Positions 50,653 through 58,706 of a stretch of 64,000 nt of DNA are shown one piece after another. The DNA comes from JANPCX01 sp031431125 (GTDB lineage: Bacteria > Pseudomonadota > Gammaproteobacteria > Burkholderiales > Burkholderiaceae_C): assembly GCA_031431125.1 (NCBI GenBank), contig JANPCX010000061.1, positions 65,596-129,595 of the forward strand, given 5' to 3'. A program made the translations under genes and the position numbers. Below the pieces are notes generated by a model. That model saw only the letters and a list, made by a program, of their open reading frames with translations. It was not told the origin of the DNA and did no database searches. Numbering within the stretch: position 1 is the first letter of the stretch; every line of letters starts with the position of its first letter.

Positions 50653-51237
50653 ATGTCCACGACCCCACTCTTTTCTGCTGCACTGGTCATCGCAATGATC
50701 GCTGCTGCCCTGCCTGTGGCCCAAGCGCAAGCCCAAGCGGCGCTGTTGGTTCCCGCAGGCAGCGAGATCAGTTTCACCACCCGTCAAATGGGCGTGCCCG
50801 TCGAGGGCAAGTTTGGCAAGTTCAGCGCCAGCATCAGCCTCGACCCCAAAGCGCCACAAAGCGGCAACGTGGGTTTCAGCATCGACACAGGCAGTGCGCG
50901 ATTTGGCAGCGCTGAACTGGATGCCGAAGTGCCCAAGGCCACTTGGTTGAATGTGGTGAAGTTTCCGCAGGCCAACTTCCAATCAACCTCCATCAAGGCA
51001 GCGGGGCCAGGCAAGTTTGAAGTCATCGGCAAGCTCAACATCAAGGGCACGGTGCGTGATGTGGTGGTACCGGTTCAGCTGACGCAAACCGGAGCCAACA
51101 GCACTGCCACCGGCACCTTCACCATCAAACGACTGGAATTCAAAGTGGGCGAGGCCGAGTGGGCCGATACCTCTTTGTTGGCCAACGACGTGTCCATCAA
51201 ATTCAAGCTGCAATTGGCGGGTATAGGCCCGCACTAA
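50653..51237 (+). CDS. YceI-family periplasmic protein, first copy
   Basis: The 194-residue protein has a signal peptide (to VAQAQA) and a YceI lipocalin-like barrel that binds isoprenoid chains such as ubiquinone. Family blocks are GNVGFSIDTGSARFGSAELD, FPQANFQSTSI and GKLNIKGTVRDVVVPV. It lies between cytochrome b561 and a second YceI gene. Confidence 0.92.
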   Translation: MSTTPLFSAALVIAMIAAALPVAQAQAQAALLVPAGSEISFTTRQMGVPVEGKFGKFSASISLDPKAPQSGNVGFSIDTGSARFGSAELDAEVPKATWLNVVKFPQANFQSTSIKAAGPGKFEVIGKLNIKGTVRDVVVPVQLTQTGANSTATGTFTIKRLEFKVGEAEWADTSLLANDVSIKFKLQLAGIGPH

Positions 51238-51279
51238 CAGCCCCGAATTTTTCCAACCCACCAAACCAGGAGTTCAACG

Positions 51280-51873
51280 ATGTACAGAACCACCACAACC
51301 ACCCTCGGCGCCATGTTGACCGGTCTTTTCTTAGGCCTGGGTGCGACCAGCCTCGCCCATGCGCAAGCCACCACCTACAACATTGATCCCAGCCACACCT
51401 TTGTGACCTGGGAGGCCATGCACTTTGGCACCAGCACCAGCCGCGGCCGCTTCGACAAAAAAGAGGGCAGCATTCAAATTGACCGCGCCGCCAAGACCGG
51501 GCGCATTGACGTCAGCATCGACGTCACCTCCCTCAGCACGGGCTTAGCACCATTTGACAAACACTTGCAAAGCAAAGACTTCTTCGACACGGCCAACCAT
51601 CCCACGGCGCGCTTCGTCTCGGACCGCGTTGTCTTCGACGGGAACAAAGTGCAATCGGCGTCCGGCCAGTTGACCCTGCTTGGAAAAACGTTGCCCGTTA
51701 CCGTCAATGCCCTGCGTTTCAACTGCTACGACCACCCTTTTCTCAAACGTGAGGTCTGCGGTGGTGACTTTGAAACGACTGTGCAGCGCAGCCTGTGGGG
51801 CATGACCTACGGGCTTCCAGGCATTCCGGACAACATCAAGTTGGTGATCCAAGTGGAAGCGGTGAAGCAGTAA
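51280..51873 (+). CDS. YceI-family periplasmic protein, second copy
   Basis: The 197-residue paralog has a signal peptide (to SLAHAQA) and then YNIDPSHTFVTWEAMHFGTS, the canonical YceI start. FFDTANHPTARFVSDRVVF and GQLTLLGKTLPVTVNALRF are further blocks. Two Cys (NCYD and VCGG) could form a disulfide. AGGAG precedes the ATG, 42 nt after the first copy. Confidence 0.93.
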   Translation: MYRTTTTTLGAMLTGLFLGLGATSLAHAQATTYNIDPSHTFVTWEAMHFGTSTSRGRFDKKEGSIQIDRAAKTGRIDVSIDVTSLSTGLAPFDKHLQSKDFFDTANHPTARFVSDRVVFDGNKVQSASGQLTLLGKTLPVTVNALRFNCYDHPFLKREVCGGDFETTVQRSLWGMTYGLPGIPDNIKLVIQVEAVKQ

Positions 51874-51930
51874 GTGTTTCAAAAGGGTGGGCGCAGCTGT
51901 CCCAAAGATGACGTGCTCCCACCACACCAC

Positions 51931-53460
51931 TCACCAAGGCAGCGGTTTCGTCATATCCGCCAGGAAAATCCATCGCGCCGAATCCCACAGCGGGCTGTCA
52001 CCAATGCGCTGAGGATCGACCGTGCCGGGTTTGATCTCGTACCGCTCCAGCATTCCCGAATAGCTGCTGGCCCACAGCGTCTTGCCGTCGGGGGAAAAAT
52101 CGATCGCCTTGACTGAACCGCCCACGTGGTGGCGCCACTGATGTTCACCGGCATGGTTGACACAGTGGATGTAGCCACTGCCTCCCAAATACACACCCTT
52201 GGCATCGTGGGTTGAGGAGTAAACACGCAGAACCGAGTCCATCAACCGTGTCTTCAGTTCCACCGGCTTGCCATCGACGGAGGCAGACGAACCGTTCAGT
52301 CGGACCACTTGCGCTGCCACGGTGAATCCGTTGTAGAAGTGGCAGTCATTGAACCAAACATGCTTTGATTGCTGATCGAAAACAGCATGGTGGGGGTAGT
52401 TCTCGGCTGGCACGTTGGCGATCAAGTCGCCCTGCGCATTGAGCAACAAATGATCACTGTCCTGGTCGCCCAAGGCGATGTACTTCTCGTCCGGCGACAG
52501 CGCCACATGCAACATCGACAGCGAAGGCACCGTCACGGGCTCACCCTCAGCAGCTTCCATGGCACTGGCCTGGGGGTGCAAGCGTCGGGTCGAGAAAGCC
52601 GTCGGGCCATTTTTTTGCACCAGGTAGACACCGGTCTCATTGGCCAGAATCAACCGCTTTGCGTCGTTGAAGGGAATGAGTACATCGGCTCCCTTGAGCG
52701 CTTTGTGATCGGGGTTCGGCAATAAGCCCGGCACACTCTGTTGCGCCACCGGGTACGGAAAAAAGGACATCGTCGGTTGCGACCAACCGCGACGAAGCTC
52801 GATGCCACGGGTTGTCGCAAAGGCCCAAGACTGACGATCGTGGCTGCGCCCAATGCAATGCACCGATGGATCGAAACGCCATTGCCCGGCGTCCAGAGCC
52901 CCCAGCAAACGCCTGGAACCGCGAAATTTTTTGACGACAACCAGGCAGCCGTCGGTCGACGTCGCAAAACACTGCTCGACGCTGCAAACATCCTTCTGGT
53001 GGCGCTCAATGAGTGCCGAGTGGGAAAACGGAAAATCAACCCGCCACTGCGCGACTTGTTCGGCCGTGGCTGAGCTCGTCCATGTTCTTGCAAATCTCAT
53101 CACCGCTGCGGCATGCCGATCGCGTGGATCGCTGGTCGGCGCTTTGGGTTGTTTTGGCCTGAGCCCTGCATCAATCGCCGCTTGCCAGGCGTCCATGGCG
53201 CGGTGATATCGATTCACCTCCCGCACATGGGCTTGGCCGGATTGACGCCACTGCGGTCCAAGCAGCGCATTCAAAGAAGCCCTGGCTTGATCGAAGGACA
53301 AGGCTGGTGCCTGCTGCGCGGCGAAAGCAGTCCGAGCAGCAGCAGATGCAACAACACAGCCACCGACCACTGCTTGCAGCACAACGCGTCGGCGCAATCC
53401 ACTGTCGTTGGAATCCGTACGCGGCAGCGTCACGCTCTTCAGACTGACTTCAGGAATCAT
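51931..53460 (-). CDS. Tat-exported propeller-like protein of unknown function
   Basis: The 509-residue protein begins with a short tail and a twin-arginine-like signal (GLRRRVVLQAVVGG, then AAARTAFAA). Its C-terminal half has blade-like repeats (LSPDEKYIALGDQDSDHLLL, IDFSPDGKTLWASSYSGMLE, YLGGSGYIHCVN) typical of WD40/quinoprotein propellers. The middle has several Cys (VCSVEQCFATSTDGCLVVVK). No enzyme signature is seen. It overlaps the TPR gene by 4 nt, so both come from one message. Confidence 0.7.
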   Translation of the reverse strand: MIPEVSLKSVTLPRTDSNDSGLRRRVVLQAVVGGCVVASAAARTAFAAQQAPALSFDQARASLNALLGPQWRQSGQAHVREVNRYHRAMDAWQAAIDAGLRPKQPKAPTSDPRDRHAAAVMRFARTWTSSATAEQVAQWRVDFPFSHSALIERHQKDVCSVEQCFATSTDGCLVVVKKFRGSRRLLGALDAGQWRFDPSVHCIGRSHDRQSWAFATTRGIELRRGWSQPTMSFFPYPVAQQSVPGLLPNPDHKALKGADVLIPFNDAKRLILANETGVYLVQKNGPTAFSTRRLHPQASAMEAAEGEPVTVPSLSMLHVALSPDEKYIALGDQDSDHLLLNAQGDLIANVPAENYPHHAVFDQQSKHVWFNDCHFYNGFTVAAQVVRLNGSSASVDGKPVELKTRLMDSVLRVYSSTHDAKGVYLGGSGYIHCVNHAGEHQWRHHVGGSVKAIDFSPDGKTLWASSYSGMLERYEIKPGTVDPQRIGDSPLWDSARWIFLADMTKPLPW

Positions 53461-54560
53461 GACTTTTCCGCCTCTATACCTGCCAAACGCTTTCGCATGC
53501 GTTGCTCGGCATCTTGGTTTTCCTGGGCTTGATAGATCTCGATGAGCAGTTCAATCGAATTCACGGTGTAGGGGTGAGAAACACCATTGCTCGCCTCACC
53601 GGCGTGCAAAGCCTTCTCTGCATGGTGCTGTGCGGAATTCAATTTTTTTTGATCCAGGTACAAACGACCCAGGTTGTGGTGACTCTGTGCCACAGACGCA
53701 CTGATCTCACCGCTTTGCTCCGAGCGTATCTGCAAAGACAGCTCAAACATTTCCAGAGCCTCGCTCCATTTCTCCTGGTAGTACAACAAGATGCCCACGT
53801 TGTTCAGCAAGTCTGCCTTGGAACTCAAAGACAACTCCTGGTTGTTTTCAGTCAATTCAGTCGCTTGCTGAAAGACCCGTTCAGCATCTTCCAATTTCCT
53901 TTGATTCGCATACAGCAAACCCAAGCGAGTGAGCGACTCCACCACCTCGGGGTGGTTTGCGGTTTTTTCTTTGCGCAAATGCTCTAGCAGCAGCACCTCA
54001 ACACCCAAGCCGAGTTGGTAGTCTGCGAGATCACGAAAAAGACGCGCCAAATGAACCGCGGTCGTGAAGTACTCCGGTGCCAGAGGTGTTTCGTTCAGGC
54101 GGTAGGCATAGGCCTCTTCATACAACTTGACCGCCTTCTCGAAATGACCCGCCTCGTTGTGCAGCTGGGCCAAGGCTTCCGTCGTAAAAACCGCTACCGC
54201 TTGGGCTTGCGCGGTGCCACCAAACTCCAAGGCCTTTTGGTAGTGGTACTGCGCTTGTTCAGGTTGAGATAGATCATGGTGAATCACGCCGAGCAGGTGG
54301 TGGATGCGCAGCTGGAACAGTCCCTCGTCATGTCCCTGGTCTGACCACCACAAAGCCGATTCAGCCAGGGACAGTGCCTTGTCGTACCGCGCTTTTTCGT
54401 GGTGTTCCGCTGCCACGTCATAAAGAAGCTCGGACAGCACGGACTTGAACATTGATTGAACGGCTGGCCACGAAAAAAGCACCGCGCCCGCAAGAAAAAG
54501 CGCCGCGACACACCAGCGAAACGACCGCAACACCGTTGGCTGAAGATTGCTCATTTTCAT
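53457..54560 (-). CDS. membrane-anchored TPR-repeat protein
   Basis: The 367-residue protein has one N-terminal membrane span (near residues 14-33) and then at least seven tetratricopeptide-like repeats. Examples are ARYDKALSLAESALWWSDQG, EAGHFEKAVKLYEEAYAYRL, NQRKLEDAERVFQQATELTE and YQEKWSEALEMFELSLQIRS. TPR arrays mediate protein contacts. It precedes and overlaps the Tat-exported propeller-like gene, so it may be its assembly or export partner. The ATG at 54560 is chosen; one at 54554 is equally possible. Confidence 0.75.
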   Translation of the reverse strand: MKMSNLQPTVLRSFRWCVAALFLAGAVLFSWPAVQSMFKSVLSELLYDVAAEHHEKARYDKALSLAESALWWSDQGHDEGLFQLRIHHLLGVIHHDLSQPEQAQYHYQKALEFGGTAQAQAVAVFTTEALAQLHNEAGHFEKAVKLYEEAYAYRLNETPLAPEYFTTAVHLARLFRDLADYQLGLGVEVLLLEHLRKEKTANHPEVVESLTRLGLLYANQRKLEDAERVFQQATELTENNQELSLSSKADLLNNVGILLYYQEKWSEALEMFELSLQIRSEQSGEISASVAQSHHNLGRLYLDQKKLNSAQHHAEKALHAGEASNGVSHPYTVNSIELLIEIYQAQENQDAEQRMRKRLAGIEAEKS

Positions 54561-54842
54561 GAATCGACCAAGAGCAAAACGTTGACTGAAAACGCAACCC
54601 GAGAAAACACTACCTTCGACCATTCCTGAACACCAATTACCCGGCGATTGTCTTCGATGGCATCACCGCCACCTTGAGATGGTCCGAGGTCAGGCACTGT
54701 CGCATGGGTGCGTAGCGCTCGGATCAATTTGGATTTAGTGCTCGAAGCAGCCCAAGCAAACATTCATGCGGTGTTGCGGGACATAGGGGAGCGCCCTGGT
54801 GAAATATTCGGGCCAGTGTCGTGAGTCCAGCGCGCACCACTC

Positions 54843-55730
54843 TCAGCGGGCAAGCTGCTCACCCAAGTAGTCAATAAAAACACGCACCTTGGGCGACAAA
54901 TGCCGATTCGAGGGCCAAAGCGCATTGAATTGGCCGCCTCCGATGAGGTGCCCATCAAGCAAGCTCACCAGCTGCCCCTTGGACAATGCTTCACGCACCA
55001 GAAAATCTGGCACGCAGGCGATGCCCAGATCAAGCAAGCTGGCGCCCAACACCGCTTCGATGTTGTTGCAGGCAAGCGCCGTACGCGGAGCAACCCAGGC
55101 TGCGGGCGCCACCGACCGCAGCGGCCAATCCAGCAACTTCCCAGAATTGGGATGACGAAAGCGGATCGCCGCATGCTGCGCCAAATCGCGCGGCACAAGA
55201 GGCGTCCCGCAACGTTTCACGTAGGCCGGAGAAGCGCACAACAGCAGCCGAAAATCTTGCAGTGGCCTCGAAATCAGGCTTGAGTCCGACAGCTCACCGC
55301 TACGGATCGCCAGATCGATGCCTTCGTCAATCAAATCCAGGCTGCGGTCGCTGAAGACGATGTCGACCTCAATCTCCGGATAGCGTTCGAGAAAGCCCGG
55401 AAGCAGCGGCACTAAAAAATGGTGTCCAACGATCGGGGCACTGATGCGCAGGCGGCCGCTTGGCGCTATTCTGGCTGACGAGACCATCGCTTGCGCATCT
55501 TCCAGGTCTGCCACGATCTGCTTGCAACGTTCGTGGAACAACCGTCCCTCGTCGGTCAGTTGAACACGTCGGGTGGTGCGCTGGAGGAGGCGCACGCCAA
55601 GCTCTTGTTCCAACCGGGCCACGGCTTTTCCCACCGCAGAGGACGTCATCCCAAGCGCGCGACCAGCCGCCACAAAGCTGCCCAGATCCGCCGCTTTCAC
55701 AAAAACCATCAACCCGCCAAATTTGTCCAT
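54843..55730 (-). CDS. LysR-family transcriptional regulator
   Basis: The 295-residue regulator has an N-terminal winged helix (ADLGSFVAAGRALGMTSSAV, GKAVARLEQELGVRLLQRTT) and a substrate-binding domain (LRISAPIVGHHFLVPLLPGF). LIDEGIDLAIRSGELSDSSL is a typical LTTR block. It is divergent from the LivM gene at 255 bp, the usual layout for a LysR protein and its target. The inducer is unknown. The 54561-54842 gap has a 49-codon coding-like stretch on the plus strand, ending at 54824, that may be a gene remnant. Confidence 0.92.
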   Translation of the reverse strand: MDKFGGLMVFVKAADLGSFVAAGRALGMTSSAVGKAVARLEQELGVRLLQRTTRRVQLTDEGRLFHERCKQIVADLEDAQAMVSSARIAPSGRLRISAPIVGHHFLVPLLPGFLERYPEIEVDIVFSDRSLDLIDEGIDLAIRSGELSDSSLISRPLQDFRLLLCASPAYVKRCGTPLVPRDLAQHAAIRFRHPNSGKLLDWPLRSVAPAAWVAPRTALACNNIEAVLGASLLDLGIACVPDFLVREALSKGQLVSLLDGHLIGGGQFNALWPSNRHLSPKVRVFIDYLGEQLAR

Positions 55731-55985
55731 CAACAGCCAGCGTCTATTGCGGCAATTTCTTCCGTTGTGACCGGAACGATTGACTGCGTGTGATTCATCT
55801 GAATCAGTCTAACCTTGTCTCACAGCATTTTTGAGTCATCCCACCGGCGGGGTATTCCCGAAAGAAGTCCTTGCCATGGCCACACCACCGACCCAGCGTT
55901 TCGCACGTGCGCGGTGGTGTTCTTGGCTGCACGAGCCTCACGTCGCGGCAAACCACTTGATCCCGAACCACCCGAAGAGAAAATC

Positions 55986-57077
55986 ATGAAAAACACCCGT
56001 CGCCTGCTGACCTGCACCGTCGTGGTAGCCGTGTTGATCTTGCTGCCCTTCCCACTTCAAGCCTTGGGCACGCATTGGGTTCGCATCGCCGACACTTGCT
56101 TGTTGTACGTCATGCTGGCACTCGGAATGAATGTGGTGGTGGGATACGCGGGGTTGTTGGACCTGGGTTTTGTCGCCTTCTATGCGGTCGGTGCCTATTT
56201 GTTCGCACTGCTGGCTTCACCCCATCTCACTGAACAATTTGCCTGGATCGTCGCGCTGTGGCCAGGCGGTTTGCACGCGCCCTGGTGGGTCACCTTGCCG
56301 CTGGCGGCCCTGCTGGCCGCCGTTCTTGGCCTCTTGATTGGGGCGCCGACACTGAAACTACGCGGCGACTACTTGGCCATGGTGACTTTGGGATTCGGCG
56401 AGATCGTGCGGATCTGGATCAACAACCTGGGTCACCCCGTCAACATCACCAACGGTGCCAAAGGCCTGGCTCAAATCGATTCAATTCGATTGTTCGGCGT
56501 CGACCTCGGCAAGCCACTGACCGTCGGTGGCCACCAGATCGCATCGGTCAGTTTGTACTACTGGCTTTTCTTGACGCTGGCGGCGTTGATGGTGCTCGTC
56601 TGTCACCGTCTGCAAAACTCGACGATTGGTCGTGCCTGGATGGCCATCCGCGATGACGAAATCGCTGCGCGGGCCATGGGCATCCACACCAGCCGACTGA
56701 AGCTGCTTGCGTTCGCGATCGGGGCGAGTTTTGGTGGCGTGTCGGGAACCCTGTTTGCGACTTTCCAGGGTTTCGTATCACCCGAAGCCTTCGGTCTGCA
56801 CGAGTCGGTGATGATTGTTGCCATGGTGGTGCTTGGCGGCATGGGGCACTTGCGGGGGGTGATCATGGGCGCAGTGGCGTTGACTGCACTCCCGGAGATA
56901 CTTCGGTATGTGACCGGCCCGCTGCAAACCCTGACTGACGGTCGGCTCGATGCAGGGATCTTGCGCCCTTTGCTGATCGCGCTGGCCATGATAGGCGTCA
57001 TGTTGTGGCGTCCACGCGGACTTTGGCCATCGCCCGATATGACAGTCGATTTGACACGACGCGAATCCACCCCATGA
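55986..57077 (+). CDS. livM: orphan LivM-type branched-chain amino acid permease
   Basis: This 363-residue inner-membrane permease of the HAAT ABC family shows ALGMNVVVGYAGLLDLGFVA, APTLKLRGDYLAMVTLGFGE, NITNGAKGL, GRAWMAIRDDEIAARAMGI and VVLGGMGHLRGVIMGA. These cover the EAA-type loop and substrate path. LivH, LivG, LivF and a binding protein, normally adjacent, are missing here, so it must pair with distant subunits or be a leftover. The start at 55986 has GAAGAG upstream; a longer open frame exists. It overlaps the acetyltransferase by 4 nt. Confidence 0.9.
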   Translation: MKNTRRLLTCTVVVAVLILLPFPLQALGTHWVRIADTCLLYVMLALGMNVVVGYAGLLDLGFVAFYAVGAYLFALLASPHLTEQFAWIVALWPGGLHAPWWVTLPLAALLAAVLGLLIGAPTLKLRGDYLAMVTLGFGEIVRIWINNLGHPVNITNGAKGLAQIDSIRLFGVDLGKPLTVGGHQIASVSLYYWLFLTLAALMVLVCHRLQNSTIGRAWMAIRDDEIAARAMGIHTSRLKLLAFAIGASFGGVSGTLFATFQGFVSPEAFGLHESVMIVAMVVLGGMGHLRGVIMGAVALTALPEILRYVTGPLQTLTDGRLDAGILRPLLIALAMIGVMLWRPRGLWPSPDMTVDLTRRESTP

Positions 57078-57616
57078 TGACAGTCCACCATCCAACACCC
57101 TCCTTGGTTTTGGTCGACCCAAGGGTCCACCATGACACCATCGTGCAACTCAACCTTGAGTACATGGCCTGGGTCGCCAAGGGAATCGAGGCGTCATTCG
57201 GTGTGACGGAGCAAGGGCTGTTCGGCATGTCCGTTGCGCAGTATGTCGCCAGTGTGAAAGACAAGGTGTGCGGAGATCCGCCGCCGCTGGGCGGGTTCTA
57301 CTTGATAGACGTCAACGGCGAACTGGCGGGCATGGGCGGTTTTCGCAAGCTGCACGACGGTATCGCCGAGATCAAACGTGTCTATGTGCGGCCCAACCAA
57401 CGCGGCCAGCAACTTGGCGCCACCTTGGTCAAACGCCTACTGTCCGACGCGCAAAGCTTTGGCTTCGGCAAGGTGTGCTTGGACTCGGCGCCTTTCATGC
57501 AGTCGGCACAGCGCCTATACCAAGGTTTGGGCTTTGAGGACTGCCCCGTCTATGACGGAACAGAAGTCCCTTTGGCACTGCAGGCACGATGGCGCTTCAT
57601 GGCGCGCGCGGTTTGA
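57074..57616 (+). CDS. GNAT-family N-acetyltransferase
   Basis: The 180-residue enzyme has the GNAT core. FYLIDVNGELAGMGGFRKL leads to IKRVYVRPNQRGQQLGATLV, the acetyl-CoA pyrophosphate loop (Q/RxxGxG/A), and FGKVCLDSAPFMQSAQRLYQ closes with GLGFEDCP. The substrate is unknown. It is translationally coupled to livM through ATGA. Confidence 0.88.
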   Translation: MMTVHHPTPSLVLVDPRVHHDTIVQLNLEYMAWVAKGIEASFGVTEQGLFGMSVAQYVASVKDKVCGDPPPLGGFYLIDVNGELAGMGGFRKLHDGIAEIKRVYVRPNQRGQQLGATLVKRLLSDAQSFGFGKVCLDSAPFMQSAQRLYQGLGFEDCPVYDGTEVPLALQARWRFMARAV

Positions 57617-57722
57617 ATGCGGCATGCGATTTCAAGCTGGGAGTACTGCCCCATCAACCAACGCTGCTTGGCACGGGAAAATCGAAATGGGGCGCGCCGG
57701 TCAACGGAATGAGGCAACAGAT

Positions 57723-58706
57723 TCACCCGTCCTCCACCACCCCACGCACCCTTGATGCGGCCATCGATGCGGCCGCGTTGCGTGTCTCCACACCGAGTTT
57801 TTCAAACACATGCTCCAGGTGTTTTTTGACCGTGGTGTGGCTGGTTCCGAAGATGTCGCCAATGTCGCGGTTGGTTTTTCCTTTGGCCACCCAGTACAGC
57901 ACTTCGGCTTCACGCGCCGTCAGTTTGAAGGCGGTGGCCAGGGCCTGGATCACGGCTTCGTCGGAGCGCTCGCGCATCACCACCAGCCATTCGTCGTCGC
58001 CGGTTTGTTCGTGCAGGGCCAGGATCAAGCGGCGCGGGCTGTGGTCCAGCAGCAGGGTGGGCGGCAAGACACCGCTGCTCAAACGCCGGACCGCATCGCG
58101 CACCCAAGCCATCGCGCTGTCAGGCAACTGGCTGGCGCCAAAGTGGTGTTGCATCAATTCACGCGCCAAGGGCGTTTGCCACACCACACGGCCCGTGCTG
58201 GCGTGGACCACTAAAGTTGCGTGGCCAAACGCGTCGAGGGCGTTGCGGGCTTGACTGGCCTGGCGTGCACTTTGCATATGCACTTGCATGCGGGCCAACA
58301 CCTCGCGTGCACGGATGGGTTTGGTCACATAGTCGACACCGCCAGCCGCAAAAGCGCTGACCACATGTTCGGTTTCGGTCAGACCCGTCATGAAGACGAT
58401 GGGAATGTGGGCTGTGTTGGCCTGCGCTTTGAGGCGGCGCGCCACTTCAAAGCCATCCATGCCGGGCATCACAGCATCCAACAAAATGATGTCCGGCTGG
58501 GCCTGAGCGGCACGTTGTAAAGCGGCCGCACCATGGGTGGCCACGAGCACGGTGTAGCCGGCTTCGTCGAGCGCATCGTGCAAGACCGACAGGTTGTCGG
58601 GTACATCGTCGACGATCAGCACCACGCCCGCAGCAGTCGTGGGCAGGCCGGTCGACCAAGCGGTCGGGTTCATCGAAGGCTGGGATTCAATGGGACTCGG
58701 ATTCAT
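57723..58706 (-). CDS. LuxR-type response regulator of the NCS1-kinase
   Basis: The 327-residue regulator has a receiver (LIVDDVPDNLSVLHDALDEA, Asp in IILLDAVMPGMDGFEV, Lys in YVTKPIRAREVLARM), a middle linker, and a C-terminal LuxR helix-turn-helix (LTAREAEVLYWVAKGKTNRD, TVKKHLEHVFEKLGVETRNA). Its start lies within the last 20 nt of the hybrid kinase gene and has AAGG upstream, so the pair is one unit. It is the likely DNA-binding output for the kinase. Confidence 0.9.
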   Translation of the reverse strand: MNPSPIESQPSMNPTAWSTGLPTTAAGVVLIVDDVPDNLSVLHDALDEAGYTVLVATHGAAALQRAAQAQPDIILLDAVMPGMDGFEVARRLKAQANTAHIPIVFMTGLTETEHVVSAFAAGGVDYVTKPIRAREVLARMQVHMQSARQASQARNALDAFGHATLVVHASTGRVVWQTPLARELMQHHFGASQLPDSAMAWVRDAVRRLSSGVLPPTLLLDHSPRRLILALHEQTGDDEWLVVMRERSDEAVIQALATAFKLTAREAEVLYWVAKGKTNRDIGDIFGTSHTTVKKHLEHVFEKLGVETRNAAASMAASRVRGVVEDG

